64,000 nucleotides of DNA from Zerene cesonia (lineage: Eukaryota > Arthropoda > Insecta > Lepidoptera > Pieridae): NCBI RefSeq assembly GCF_012273895.1, contig NC_052102.1, forward strand, positions 9,976,002-10,040,001. Direction: 5' to 3'. The translations under genes and the position numbers were made by a program. The stretch's first letter is position 1. The number at the start of each line of letters is the position of its first letter. Below, in pieces: positions 10,108-20,092 of this stretch. The notes below the pieces were generated by a model, which saw only the letters and a list, made by a program, of their open reading frames with translations, made no database searches and was not told where the DNA came from.

Positions 10108-11107
10108 NNNNNNNNNNNNNNNNNNNNNNNNNNNNNNNNNNNNNNNNNNNNNNNNNNNNNNNNNNNNNNNNNNNNNNNNNNNNNNNNNNNNNNNNNNNNN
10201 NNNNNNNNNNNNNNNNNNNNNNNNNNNNNNNNNNNNNNNNNNNNNNNNNNNNNNNNNNNNNNNNNNNNNNNNNNNNNNNNNNNNNNNNNNNNNNNNNNNN
10301 NNNNNNNNNNNNNNNNNNNNNNNNNNNNNNNNNNNNNNNNNNNNNNNNNNNNNNNNNNNNNNNNNNNNNNNNNNNNNNNNNNNNNNNNNNNNNNNNNNNN
10401 NNNNNNNNNNNNNNNNNNNNNNNNNNNNNNNNNNNNNNNNNNNNNNNNNNNNNNNNNNNNNNNNNNNNNNNNNNNNNNNNNNNNNNNNNNNNNNNNNNNN
10501 NNNNNNNNNNNNNNNNNNNNNNNNNNNNNNNNNNNNNNNNNNNNNNNNNNNNNNNNNNNNNNNNNNNNNNNNNNNNNNNNNNNNNNNNNNNNNNNNNNNN
10601 NNNNNNNNNNNNNNNNNNNNNNNNNNNNNNNNNNNNNNNNNNNNNNNNNNNNNNNNNNNNNNNNNNNNNNNNNNNNNNNNNNNNNNNNNNNNNNNNNNNN
10701 NNNNNNNNNNNNNNNNNNNNNNNNNNNNNNNNNNNNNNNNNNNNNNNNNNNNNNNNNNNNNNNNNNNNNNNNNNNNNNNNNNNNNNNNNNNNNNNNNNNN
10801 NNNNNNNNNNNNNNNNNNNNNNNNNNNNNNNNNNNNNNNNNNNNNNNNNNNNNNNNNNNNNNNNNNNNNNNNNNNNNNNNNNNNNNNNNNNNNNNNNNNN
10901 NNNNNNNNNNNNNNNNNNNNNNNNNNNNNNNNNNNNNNNNNNNNNNNNNNNNNNNNNNNNNNNNNNNNNNNNNNNNNNNNNNNNNNNNNNNNNNNNNNNN
11001 NNNNNNNNNNNNNNNNNNNNNNNNNNNNNNNNNNNNNNNNNNNNNNNNNNNNNNNNNNNNNNNNNNNNNNNNNNNNNNNNNNNNNNNNNNNNNNNNNNNN
11101 NNNNNNN
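10108..11107. other. assembly gap, 1000 N
   Basis: Exactly 1000 N, the same size as the other two gaps, so the length is a placeholder. It hides the 5' part of the last cbt exon and an unknown amount of intron. Confidence 0.98.
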
Positions 11108-12469
11108 AGAAAAAACCTGTGTCAGGAGGACCCGCTCTTCCTTAACTTAAGTATTATAACTAGCTATGTGAAAATTTGAATAAACTGATTATAACTAGAT
11201 ATTAATAGTAAATTGTGAAGTGTACGAATATGTGTATATGTGTGTGTATGTGTGTGTAAATGTGTGTGTGTGAGTTTGCGTGTGTCAGTTTATGTGTGTA
11301 TATTAGAATTAGGGTGCGTATATGTAAGTGAAGACATGTAGGTAAATAGCAGTGTAAATCTCTTCGATGGTATGAATATATGTATGTAATGGAAATTATG
11401 TATTATGGAGGGTACTATAAAGAATTTAAATAAATAATAATAATATTAAATAAATATATAATTTATAAATGGCCAGAAGTTGCGAGGAGGTTTTCAGTGT
11501 TTTCATAGTTAAGTGTTTTTAACCAGTTCATTATAGTTTTTTTAAGGTCACTACAATTTAAACTATGAATATTCAATAATTTATTTAGATGGTTGTATAT
11601 GTAAGCTGAAATAGTTGAGAATTGGCGTTTTGCAAAAACAGTTTTTGTACAGCGAGTTTTAATTACCTCCTTGTGTCTTCTGCCGACTACTGTACATTGA
11701 TTGAATATTGTTTTTTTATGCGTTTTTAATGTAATAAGTAGAATGTACAATTGCCTGACTGATAGTAAATCACAAAGTTTATACAGTTCAGTGGTTGGGT
11801 ATCTGCGTGGTTTTTGGTACATGACTTTTAGAAGACGCCTATGTACGCGCTCCACTTCTATAAATTTAGACTTGATCGCTCCCCCCCAGATAGGAATACA
11901 ATACGCTAGGACAGATTGAACTAGTGACTTATAAATTTGATTCCTGAGTTTATGTGAGGTTATATGTCTCAGAGATTTAAAAATCCAGATAAGTTTCCGT
12001 GTTCTTTCACTCATGAAGTCAATGTGTGAATGCCATGATAGGCGGTGATCCAAAATGATTCCGAGATATTTAATACTAAAAACTTTTTGAATTATGTTAC
12101 AATTACAGTTAATATGATCTGTTCCGTCACATTCGTGCAGTTTAAGATTAAGATTATTGTTAGGTTGTGATTTTGAATTAATTGAAAAGCATATGTAGTT
12201 CGTTTTTTTAATATTCAAAGTAAGTAGATTATTCAGTAACCAATTGTAAATTTTGGAAATACCTATCTGAGCCGAATTAAATACCGAAATCCAAGAATTC
12301 CCACTAAATACTATGGCAGTATCATCTGCGTATGAGTAAATTTTTCCATTATCAACGAGTTGGTCCGAGAACGCTTCCCTGCGGTACACCGAAAGTGACG
12401 CTTCTATCGCAACTGATATAATCTTCTATCTTCACACATTGACTACGTTCTGTTAGGTAACTTTCCATG
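11108..12469 (-). mobile_element. degenerate non-LTR retrotransposon (LINE), 3' half
   Basis: This whole 1362-bp contig between two gaps reads as one minus-strand LINE. Reverse-transcriptase coding sequence occupies 12468-11463. A ~355-nt 3' UTR follows, with TATTATTATTATTTATTT, a CA-rich simple repeat (plus-strand TG-rich, 11228-11290), and near the left edge GGAAGAGCGGGTCCTCC then GACACAGG, a 3'-UTR word I associate with lepidopteran LINEs. It has the same orientation as cbt and lies between its exons as assembled. The 5' end is in the gap. Confidence 0.75.
11463..12468 (-). pseudogene. LINE reverse transcriptase, broken by a small deletion
   Basis: From 12468 to 12352 one frame gives an RT segment ending GVPQGSVLGPT and then stops. 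A second frame opens around 12361 (LVDNGKIYSYADD) and runs to a stop at 11463. The catalytic YADD is residues 20-23 of the 308-residue frame; KYLGI at 107-111 and the later C-terminal part (RLLKVMYQKPRRYPTTELY) match the RT thumb and tail of Jockey/CR1-like LINEs. The usual segment between GVPQGSVLGP and YADD is about 15 residues short at the frame break, so the copy is inactive (or the assembly has an error there). The endonuclease end lies in the gap. The clade is not certain. Confidence 0.8.
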
Positions 12470-13469
12470 NNNNNNNNNNNNNNNNNNNNNNNNNNNNNNN
12501 NNNNNNNNNNNNNNNNNNNNNNNNNNNNNNNNNNNNNNNNNNNNNNNNNNNNNNNNNNNNNNNNNNNNNNNNNNNNNNNNNNNNNNNNNNNNNNNNNNNN
12601 NNNNNNNNNNNNNNNNNNNNNNNNNNNNNNNNNNNNNNNNNNNNNNNNNNNNNNNNNNNNNNNNNNNNNNNNNNNNNNNNNNNNNNNNNNNNNNNNNNNN
12701 NNNNNNNNNNNNNNNNNNNNNNNNNNNNNNNNNNNNNNNNNNNNNNNNNNNNNNNNNNNNNNNNNNNNNNNNNNNNNNNNNNNNNNNNNNNNNNNNNNNN
12801 NNNNNNNNNNNNNNNNNNNNNNNNNNNNNNNNNNNNNNNNNNNNNNNNNNNNNNNNNNNNNNNNNNNNNNNNNNNNNNNNNNNNNNNNNNNNNNNNNNNN
12901 NNNNNNNNNNNNNNNNNNNNNNNNNNNNNNNNNNNNNNNNNNNNNNNNNNNNNNNNNNNNNNNNNNNNNNNNNNNNNNNNNNNNNNNNNNNNNNNNNNNN
13001 NNNNNNNNNNNNNNNNNNNNNNNNNNNNNNNNNNNNNNNNNNNNNNNNNNNNNNNNNNNNNNNNNNNNNNNNNNNNNNNNNNNNNNNNNNNNNNNNNNNN
13101 NNNNNNNNNNNNNNNNNNNNNNNNNNNNNNNNNNNNNNNNNNNNNNNNNNNNNNNNNNNNNNNNNNNNNNNNNNNNNNNNNNNNNNNNNNNNNNNNNNNN
13201 NNNNNNNNNNNNNNNNNNNNNNNNNNNNNNNNNNNNNNNNNNNNNNNNNNNNNNNNNNNNNNNNNNNNNNNNNNNNNNNNNNNNNNNNNNNNNNNNNNNN
13301 NNNNNNNNNNNNNNNNNNNNNNNNNNNNNNNNNNNNNNNNNNNNNNNNNNNNNNNNNNNNNNNNNNNNNNNNNNNNNNNNNNNNNNNNNNNNNNNNNNNN
13401 NNNNNNNNNNNNNNNNNNNNNNNNNNNNNNNNNNNNNNNNNNNNNNNNNNNNNNNNNNNNNNNNNNNNN
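12470..13469. other. assembly gap, 1000 N
   Basis: Exactly 1000 N. It cuts off cbt exon 2 on its right side and the LINE 5' part on its left side. Long open frames read through this and the other gaps are artefacts. Confidence 0.98.
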
Positions 13470-13542
13470 GCGGGGTGACTAGCCCGGCCGGGGGTGACTC
13501 CCGAGCTCGTTTGACTGCAGCTTTCTTCAACGGCAACTCGAC
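13470..13542 (-). CDS. cbt: cbt coding exon 2, partial
   Basis: On the minus strand a pyrimidine-rich acceptor (TCTGTCTTTGTCTCGCAG) ends at 13543. The exon then reads in phase 0 as VELPLKKAAVKRARESPP and AGLVTP before the gap. Basic KKAAVKRAR followed by a Ser/Pro-rich stretch would suit the N-terminal regulatory part of a KLF10/11 protein, and the phase matches exon 1 exactly. Its assignment to the same gene as the zinc-finger exon rests on strand, order, phase and proximity, since the connecting sequence is missing. Confidence 0.72.
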
Positions 13543-13735
13543 CTGCGAGACAAAGACAGACGCACGTAAGTAAACGTTCGGTGAGTCAGAGCACGCGCGC
13601 GCTGCGTGTTCGCGCTGCGCTCCGTACTTTCGATTGCACAAGGTAAAGAATATTTTTACGACGGTACGCCGTGGAAAAAAAAATTATTTTACATTTTCAA
13701 AAATTCGATAAAAACAAAACTTTATCGAAACTCAC

Positions 13736-13804
13736 TTTAAGGTCCATCAACGGCGGCGTTGACGGCGGGGAGAGAGGACCGCAAACATCGAGGATAGTAG
13801 ACAT
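13736..13804 (-). CDS. cbt: cbt coding exon 1 (N-terminus)
   Basis: ATG at 13804-13802 has A at -3. The 23 codons begin MSTILDVCGPLSPP and end PLMDLK, directly followed by a consensus GTGAGT donor (13735-13730). The 69-nt length leaves phase 0, matching the acceptor before exon 2, so the intron is 193 nt (13735-13543). The short Pro/Ser/Thr-rich start (LSPPSTPPL) is like the extreme N-terminus of cabut-type KLFs. It lies inside the CpG-rich promoter island. The start was chosen because it is the first ATG in frame with the donor; the preceding in-leader ATG opens only a 5-codon frame. Confidence 0.72.
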
Positions 13805-13809
13805 TCTGA

Positions 13810-13824
13810 TTACGGTGAGTTCAT
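13810..13824 (-). promoter_or_regulatory. upstream ORF in cbt leader
   Basis: ATG AAC TCA CCG TAA reads on the minus strand from 13824 to 13810, ending 5 nt before the proposed start codon. A minimal uORF this close would lower initiation at the main start and make it sensitive to reinitiation or leaky scanning. Whether the leader is continuous here (no 5'-UTR intron) is assumed. Confidence 0.5.
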
Positions 13825-14350
13825 TCAAATGTGAGAAACTTTCTTTTTTAATTCACAAAACTTGTAGTCGCGCGGGTTGCGTTCCCGTTAGGTGATGCGT
13901 GTAGCTTCGTCGGCGATGGGCAGACGAATAAACCGCTCCGCGAGCGCTCGAGGTACGAGGCACGGGCTCGCGCGGGACGCGGGGGGCAGGTGGCCAATGA
14001 GAGCGGACGGCGCGGCGGCGCGGGCCAATGAGCGCGCGGCGATCACGCATCGGGAGCGTGCCGGCGCGTGGTGTTCACGTGCACGGCGAGTGACGGCGAG
14101 GTCGTGTGCGGCGTGACGTCACCGACGCGCCCCCGCATGACGTCGCAGGGGCGCGGGCGGCCCGCTCGCAAGGTCGCCGCTGCATCGCGAACGCGTCGCC
14201 TGCGACGCCATGTTTTGCTGCATTTTGGCAGTCAACGACCGTGCTACAAAACGAACGGAAAAGAAACGCATTTCGATACGTCGCCGTCGTATCTATGAAC
14301 CGTACCGACCACACGCATTGTGATCCGATAACCGACTTGGAAACGAGCTC
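13825..14350 (-). promoter_or_regulatory. cbt CpG-island promoter region
   Basis: Strong CpG enrichment starts near the gap edge and ends at about 14350. Sites seen: TGACGTCA (14114-14121, CREB/ATF palindrome), TGACGTCG (14138-14145), CACGTG E-box (14076-14081), and GGCCAATGAG twice with CCAAT at 13994 and 14025. Their 31-bp spacing is the one known for paired NF-Y sites. Fly cabut is reported to respond to JNK, ecdysone, sugar-sensing Mondo-Mlx and the clock, which would suit E-box and CRE elements. That link and the start site (probably 13860-13980) are inferred. Confidence 0.6.
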
Positions 14351-15110
14351 GCCAAATGCTTAAGATGTTGTAAATTTTTAAACTTAAGATTATTTTATTA
14401 TCTGTAGATATGATGCCGTGAATAAAGTCATCTAAATATAGGCAACGGTATAAAACTTTTAATAACTTCAAAATAGCGGAAGCAAAGGCTTTATAAATAG
14501 AAGATAACGCTACGATGTTATGAATAATTGAGAAGTGGTATTTTTTGAAATTTCGTGCTGAATGTAAATAAACAACATGAACAAAAGTGAACGGGTTTTA
14601 TTGCCATGTGTAAGGATTGCGTCAGGAACAATCTCGAAACGATATACAATTGTGCGATACATTTACAAGTTTTTTAAGATTCCAATAAGAATCCAATTGA
14701 AAAAAATCTATACATATTTATTATGAAAATAATTGTACGCTGATAAAACGTCGTGATATATTTTAAACATTTCGAAGAAAATAACATTAATAATAATTTT
14801 TGTAAGCGAATATTTTCCGATATTCGAAATTTAAAATTTGGCTACAAATCCAGCCTAGTAATAATATTTTAAAATATATCTATGAAGGTTTAATTTACGT
14901 TGTAACGTTCAGTAATTGGTGGTTTCATGTCACTGATTTTTGAATTTCGAACAACCCATACAGATTTAATGCAGAGTATATAATAAAATATAAATTAATT
15001 AGAAAACACGAAACCACAATCATTAGGTCAGTTTTGTTGCCATTGTATTTACGCGTTAGTCATTACTTGACATTTGGAAAATATTTGCGAATGACGAAAT
15101 AACGGAATTC
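14351..15110. other. no gene seen upstream of cbt
   Basis: A+T-rich non-coding DNA without a recognised repeat. It includes a long ATAAATAAACAACATG-type stretch and several TATATA-like words, but no supported exon. Confidence 0.4.
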
Positions 15111-15114
15111 AAGA

Positions 15115-15215
15115 AAAATATTACGCGACGTGACGGCCGTTGACGCGACCGGCCGTCTCCGAGCACGCTGCGCTCGCGTGATGCGACGCGGTTCACACGA
15201 TGTAGCGGCATTTAA
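15115..15215. promoter_or_regulatory. isolated CpG-rich patch 1.3 kb upstream of cbt
   Basis: About 100 bp with dense CpG (GACGGCCGTTGACGCGACC, GACGCGG) in A+T-rich flanks. It could be a distal promoter or non-coding first exon of cbt. No open frame with splice signals was recognised. Confidence 0.4.
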
Positions 15216-15235
15216 ATTAATATTTTAATTTTATC

Positions 15236-15352
15236 TTTAATTTTTAGTTTTATAGCATTGAAATGCTTTATAAATGAGAAATTTTGAAAGAATAGAAAAA
15301 AATTGATCTTGCCTCGTGATCAAATTTTTTCCATTCTTTCAAAATTTCTTAA
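15236..15352. repeat. SINE fragment arranged as a fold-back
   Basis: The left arm at 15276-15308 and the right arm at 15318-15350 are inverted copies of the A+T-rich SINE body seen at position 1, separated by TTGCCTCGT, which is the junction word of the position-1 copy (CCTGCCTCGTGATC). The left side extends further (GCATTGAAATGC near 15255-15266). Two copies inserted head to head, or one rearranged copy, would explain this. Confidence 0.7.
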
Positions 15353-15857
15353 TTTTATCTGTTTGGTATGGTATAGTAGGGGCTTTTATGTATTATTAAT
15401 TTGGTGTGGTACATTAAAATATTAAATAAAATACTGAACATATTAAGATTTCTTTCACTATATGGAATCGATAATGTGTCTGCTTTTAAGTAAACGTGGA
15501 ATATCAAAAGCGATATAATTTTATATGTAACAAGATAATATAGATTAAAAACACACAGAAAGTACATAGAATGTAAATAAAGATATTTAATAAGCAATGT
15601 TAGTTTTTCAATTTTTTCTGAAAACCGTTGAAATATCGAATGAAAGTGCATTTTTTTAATTGTTTCATTGGACCTGATAAATAATTGCATAGTTTTGTAA
15701 TATTTTGTAAAACAGTTTATACGCATATGACTAATAATTATTAAAAAATATGGTAAAAACCAAGACTTCTTTATTAATTTAAATATGTGTAATTTATAAA
15801 TAAGCTACGTATATATTCAACAAACTTATAATCTTTATAGGTAAAGCTATCTTTATT
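15353..15857. other. no gene seen
   Basis: A+T-rich. A 123-codon minus-strand frame (15726-15355) is rich in F, I, Y and L, as expected for random A+T-rich DNA, and has no family features. Confidence 0.4.
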
Positions 15858-16060
15858 TTATACTGGACGCTCGGTCCGGCTCCGCCCGGATATCAAGATT
15901 CCTATTTCCTTAATCGGAATAAAAAGTATCCTATCACCCAAATCAGCTCATATCCTGTCAGTACACCAAATTTAATCAAGATTCGTTCAGTAGTTTCAGC
16001 GTGATTGACGGAAAAACATCCAAACAAACGAATTTTCACATTTATGAATTAGTGTGGTGG
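15858..16060 (-). mobile_element. Helitron-like element (family D)
   Basis: CGGTCCGGCTCCGCCCGGAT, GGAATAAAAAGTATCCTATC and GTTCAGTAGTTTCAGCGTGA recur at 45.46-45.66 kb (same orientation) and, inverted, at 58.54-58.72 kb, where the copy ends GAAGCTAG. Confidence 0.6.
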
Positions 16061-16179
16061 CGTGACTATTATTCATTCAATAAAAAGTATGCGAATACAG
16101 ACAATGATCTTTGTGCCCAATAAAATTTATCAAAACATATAGGAGAATATTTCTACTAATCGCTACCGTTTATAACACA

Positions 16180-16320
16180 TACCACACATTGCGCCTGTGT
16201 GTGTGCGTAATTGCTGACGTGTGCGTGAGACGGAGCCGGGTCGCTCGTGACGTGTCGTGGTACTGAGTCATCGCACTGTGACCTAAGCATGCCTAAGTTG
16301 CGCCTAGGTTTAACAAGCCA
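16180..16320. promoter_or_regulatory. repeat-poor island with AP-1 site
   Basis: A GC-richer stretch between cbt and the next gene. It has TGAGTCA (16264-16270, perfect AP-1), GTGACGTGTCGTGG and GCTGACGTG half CREs, and GTGACCTAAG. Cabut is reported as a JNK-responsive gene in flies, so an AP-1 element 2.4 kb upstream is plausible as an enhancer. This is inferred from motif alone. Confidence 0.35.
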
Positions 16321-17640
16321 CAACATAAGTCTAATGACTAAAACTTATTGTCTGTGGTAAAAAATCTGATGATACAATTTATGTGTAGGTGTATTTATAG
16401 TTATTGTTTACGTGCCATTATTAAAGGCAAAAAATTTCTTCGAATTATTTTTCTACTCTCGAAACAAACATAGTAAATATTATAATGGTTAAGACGACAA
16501 CAAACTTTAAGTACATTTCACGACAAAGACAGCACAGGTTTTTGTTAAATTATAATCATTTAACTATTTCATATTTGCAATTATTATCTCAAAGCACTGA
16601 GCTATTTAATACGTGTATTAGCATATTGTAAACGCCTTCTTTATATTCGTGAAAGTATAAAATAGTTCATCGAACCTAAATAAAAAGAGTAAACAATGTG
16701 TTATGATGCATGCACTAACGACATCTATGCGCAAGATATGGTAGATGAAATTATATTTTGCTGCCCTCTAGCGGATATTATTGTAAATTTGTAATTTGAA
16801 GCGAATCAGTACTTTTTATTTAAGCGCCATCTATACGCATACAATTACACGTTGTGTATATTTTTATAGTTGAAATTGTAATTTGTAATTAAATTTAACG
16901 CTGTCTACTAGATGTCACTAACGGAAGTTACATTAAAATTTGAAATATCTAAGCGCTTTCCCTTGAAATTTGAAATTTGATTTCACTTTGAAAAGAAATT
17001 AGTTGCTATTTTAATTTTGAAAGTTTTTTTTAATATCCAGTTTTTTAATTTCTAAAACAGCGGACCACAACTGTAGATACAGACTTCTCAATTTCGGACA
17101 CAGAAGAATAAACGGTAAACATTCAGTTCATTTTAATGCCTTAAAATACGTTAATTTTAATATTAAAATTAGTGGGTTAGAATTTTGCTTCAAGATATTT
17201 TCTTATTCTAGTATATTTTTAATAGGATATAATATTGCGTAAAGGTATATTTATAGATCGTATTTATCGCTCCAAAAAATTAAAAGTACAATAATTCACA
17301 ATGTGTTTTCATTTCTCAAGGTTCGAATCTCAATTCATATTCTCTAAAACCATAATATAGTTATGTCACGCGGTTTTACCCACATTGTATATGATTCTTT
17401 AATTATAGGTCTATAGATACTATTTATTAAACATATACATATATATTTATTAAACATATACTATATACTCGGTTGAATATATTAGGGCATTTAATTATGA
17501 TTAAATATGATTCGAAGTTTTATTCATAATAAGTTATTTAGTGTTCTATCATTGTTATATATGCATTATTAAATTTACCTAAATAGATGACGTATGAGCA
17601 AGTAAGTTTCCAGCTAGTACTCTATATTTATTTAATTTTT
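16321..17640. other. no gene seen
   Basis: A+T-rich spacer. The words GCGCCATCTATACG and GCCCTCTAGCGG near 16.76-16.85 kb resemble degraded repeat ends common in moth and butterfly genomes. No coding signal. Confidence 0.35.
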
Positions 17641-17642
17641 TT

Positions 17643-17725
17643 TGTCACACTCGGCAATGGAGCTGGTGGGACGCCTGACGGTAAGCGCTACCACCGCCCA
17701 TGAACATTAAGAGAGTACTTGCGCC
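17643..17725 (+). repeat. LINE-derived repeat end (family Z)
   Basis: GGAGCTGGTGGGACGCCTGA, ACGGTAAGCGCTACCACCG and CCCATGAACATT recur at 20.88-20.98 kb and, inverted, at 61.49-61.55 kb. The minus-strand frame over this part is incidental. Confidence 0.5.
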
Positions 17726-18569
17726 TTTACAAATCACTTTATCACGAACATTGAAATATTTTCTTATAAATTTAAATATCTCATTGTATAAAAATTTGTA
17801 TAAGCTGTAAGTAAATGTTTTTGTCATGTTGCATATGAGTTTAAACGAATCCTCTTTCTATTAAAAAATATTTTTCAATTCGTTTCCGAGGTCAGCGCCT
17901 ACAAAGAAACAGACAAACTGTACAACGTTATATTAATAATAGGTGTCAGTAGCTGTTAGATAGTCTACGAGATACCTCATTAATATAACTATGTTAATCC
18001 ACCCCGTTTTTGTAAATCCACTAAACTGTTTATTTGTTTGAGTCTCGAACACTTCAAAACCTTCCTTTTGTAGGGCATACTTATTTTTTTATATAATATG
18101 CTTATATTATATTTGCAAATTCAAACCACACTAGAGATAAAATATGTACTTTCGATGGATTCTAATTGTTTGTTTTTAACACACTTTCTGTTTGTGTTTG
18201 TCTTCATGTTTATATGTAACTGACTCCTTTCGATTCGATTAAACTCACTTTAATGGACTTATTTAAATAACACTTTTTTTGCCAAATGTCGGTGACAATA
18301 CAATATTTTCATGAGTTTATCTTATATCCTGACTAGGGTCGCTAGGATTAAATAATTTCCTTATATCCAGAGTAAGAGTGTACCAATTACTTGATTCATC
18401 TAATACTCTTCTACGTATTAGAAAGACTTTTTGCGAAATCTTTCTTGACAAAAGAGAAGAGATTTTGGAGACTTAAATCTTTTGTAATAATAAAAACATA
18501 TCCATATCTAATGATGTAACATGTAAATTAACCATAAAATAAAATAATGGCATACGTATAACATAATTA
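17726..18569. other. no gene seen
   Basis: A+T-rich DNA with no supported frame or recognised element. Confidence 0.35.
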
Positions 18570-18786
18570 GCTTTGGCCCGCGGCTTCGCTCGCGTTAAAT
18601 TCGTGTTAACACGGTTCGTATTATCTTATTTAGAACACAGAATGGAACTTTATAAGTTACTAACACAAAGTAAAGTCCCGTGTCCCCTACTGATTGTCGT
18701 TCGTGTCGTTGATCTGTTTCACTGATTGATTTTTTATGAAGTAGGTGATCAGCCTTCTGTGTCCTGCCAGACCGAGACTTTTTAAC
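18570..18786 (-). repeat. Helitron-like 3' end followed by SINE fragment (family T)
   Basis: AGCTTTGGCCCGCGGCTTCG (18570-18589) is a CTAG-family 3' end. From 18672, GTCCCGTGTCCCCTACTG, TCTGTTTCACTGATTGAT, GGTGATCAGCC and TCTGTGTCCTGCCAGACC follow. These are the body of the minus-strand SINE that is complete at 51271-51485; the tRNA-like head is absent here. Confidence 0.6.
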
Positions 18787-18854
18787 ACGCTTTTATTAGC
18801 TTCACTTGTATGTTTGTATGTATGTAACTCACACCCGTTTTTCTCCCACTTCCC
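18787..18854 (-). repeat. fragment of interspersed repeat F at a gap edge
   Basis: ACGCTTTTATTAGCTTCACT followed by TGTATGTTTGTATGTATG is the inverted end of repeat F (copies at 33.17, 34.84 and 52.69 kb). The gap therefore begins inside a repeat, which probably caused it. Confidence 0.5.
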
Positions 18855-19854
18855 NNNNNNNNNNNNNNNNNNNNNNNNNNNNNNNNNNNNNNNNNNNNNN
18901 NNNNNNNNNNNNNNNNNNNNNNNNNNNNNNNNNNNNNNNNNNNNNNNNNNNNNNNNNNNNNNNNNNNNNNNNNNNNNNNNNNNNNNNNNNNNNNNNNNNN
19001 NNNNNNNNNNNNNNNNNNNNNNNNNNNNNNNNNNNNNNNNNNNNNNNNNNNNNNNNNNNNNNNNNNNNNNNNNNNNNNNNNNNNNNNNNNNNNNNNNNNN
19101 NNNNNNNNNNNNNNNNNNNNNNNNNNNNNNNNNNNNNNNNNNNNNNNNNNNNNNNNNNNNNNNNNNNNNNNNNNNNNNNNNNNNNNNNNNNNNNNNNNNN
19201 NNNNNNNNNNNNNNNNNNNNNNNNNNNNNNNNNNNNNNNNNNNNNNNNNNNNNNNNNNNNNNNNNNNNNNNNNNNNNNNNNNNNNNNNNNNNNNNNNNNN
19301 NNNNNNNNNNNNNNNNNNNNNNNNNNNNNNNNNNNNNNNNNNNNNNNNNNNNNNNNNNNNNNNNNNNNNNNNNNNNNNNNNNNNNNNNNNNNNNNNNNNN
19401 NNNNNNNNNNNNNNNNNNNNNNNNNNNNNNNNNNNNNNNNNNNNNNNNNNNNNNNNNNNNNNNNNNNNNNNNNNNNNNNNNNNNNNNNNNNNNNNNNNNN
19501 NNNNNNNNNNNNNNNNNNNNNNNNNNNNNNNNNNNNNNNNNNNNNNNNNNNNNNNNNNNNNNNNNNNNNNNNNNNNNNNNNNNNNNNNNNNNNNNNNNNN
19601 NNNNNNNNNNNNNNNNNNNNNNNNNNNNNNNNNNNNNNNNNNNNNNNNNNNNNNNNNNNNNNNNNNNNNNNNNNNNNNNNNNNNNNNNNNNNNNNNNNNN
19701 NNNNNNNNNNNNNNNNNNNNNNNNNNNNNNNNNNNNNNNNNNNNNNNNNNNNNNNNNNNNNNNNNNNNNNNNNNNNNNNNNNNNNNNNNNNNNNNNNNNN
19801 NNNNNNNNNNNNNNNNNNNNNNNNNNNNNNNNNNNNNNNNNNNNNNNNNNNNNN
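18855..19854. other. assembly gap, 1000 N
   Basis: Exactly 1000 N of placeholder length in the region between cbt and ush. Confidence 0.98.
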
Positions 19855-20092
19855 TGATGTAGATCACATTTACCGCACTTATTTATTGGTTATTTGATAA
19901 TTTAAATCCACTTTTTTAATTGTTTTTGCACTTTTATTAATTTTAAATTGTAAAATACTCGAGAGCTGACGTTACGCATGTCACTAACGCCATTACTTAT
20001 ATTTTCAGCATATATTAAAAATTATTTGTATGATAGATATATAACTCCAATCGAGTACACGAAAAATATGGCACAAAGCGCCCCACGCTTTT

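Noticed and set aside
10024..13641. Very long open frames across the N stretches (about 360-430 codons)
   Set aside because: They consist almost wholly of unknown bases, which cannot contain stops; only the real exon and RT pieces at their edges are meaningful.
13853..14363. Several Arg/Ala-rich frames of 65-85 codons in the CpG island
   Set aside because: Typical products of CpG-rich promoter DNA on all frames; none has splice-compatible continuation or a family motif.
18745..19897. Frames spanning the third gap
   Set aside because: They are made of N plus SINE and repeat-F edges.
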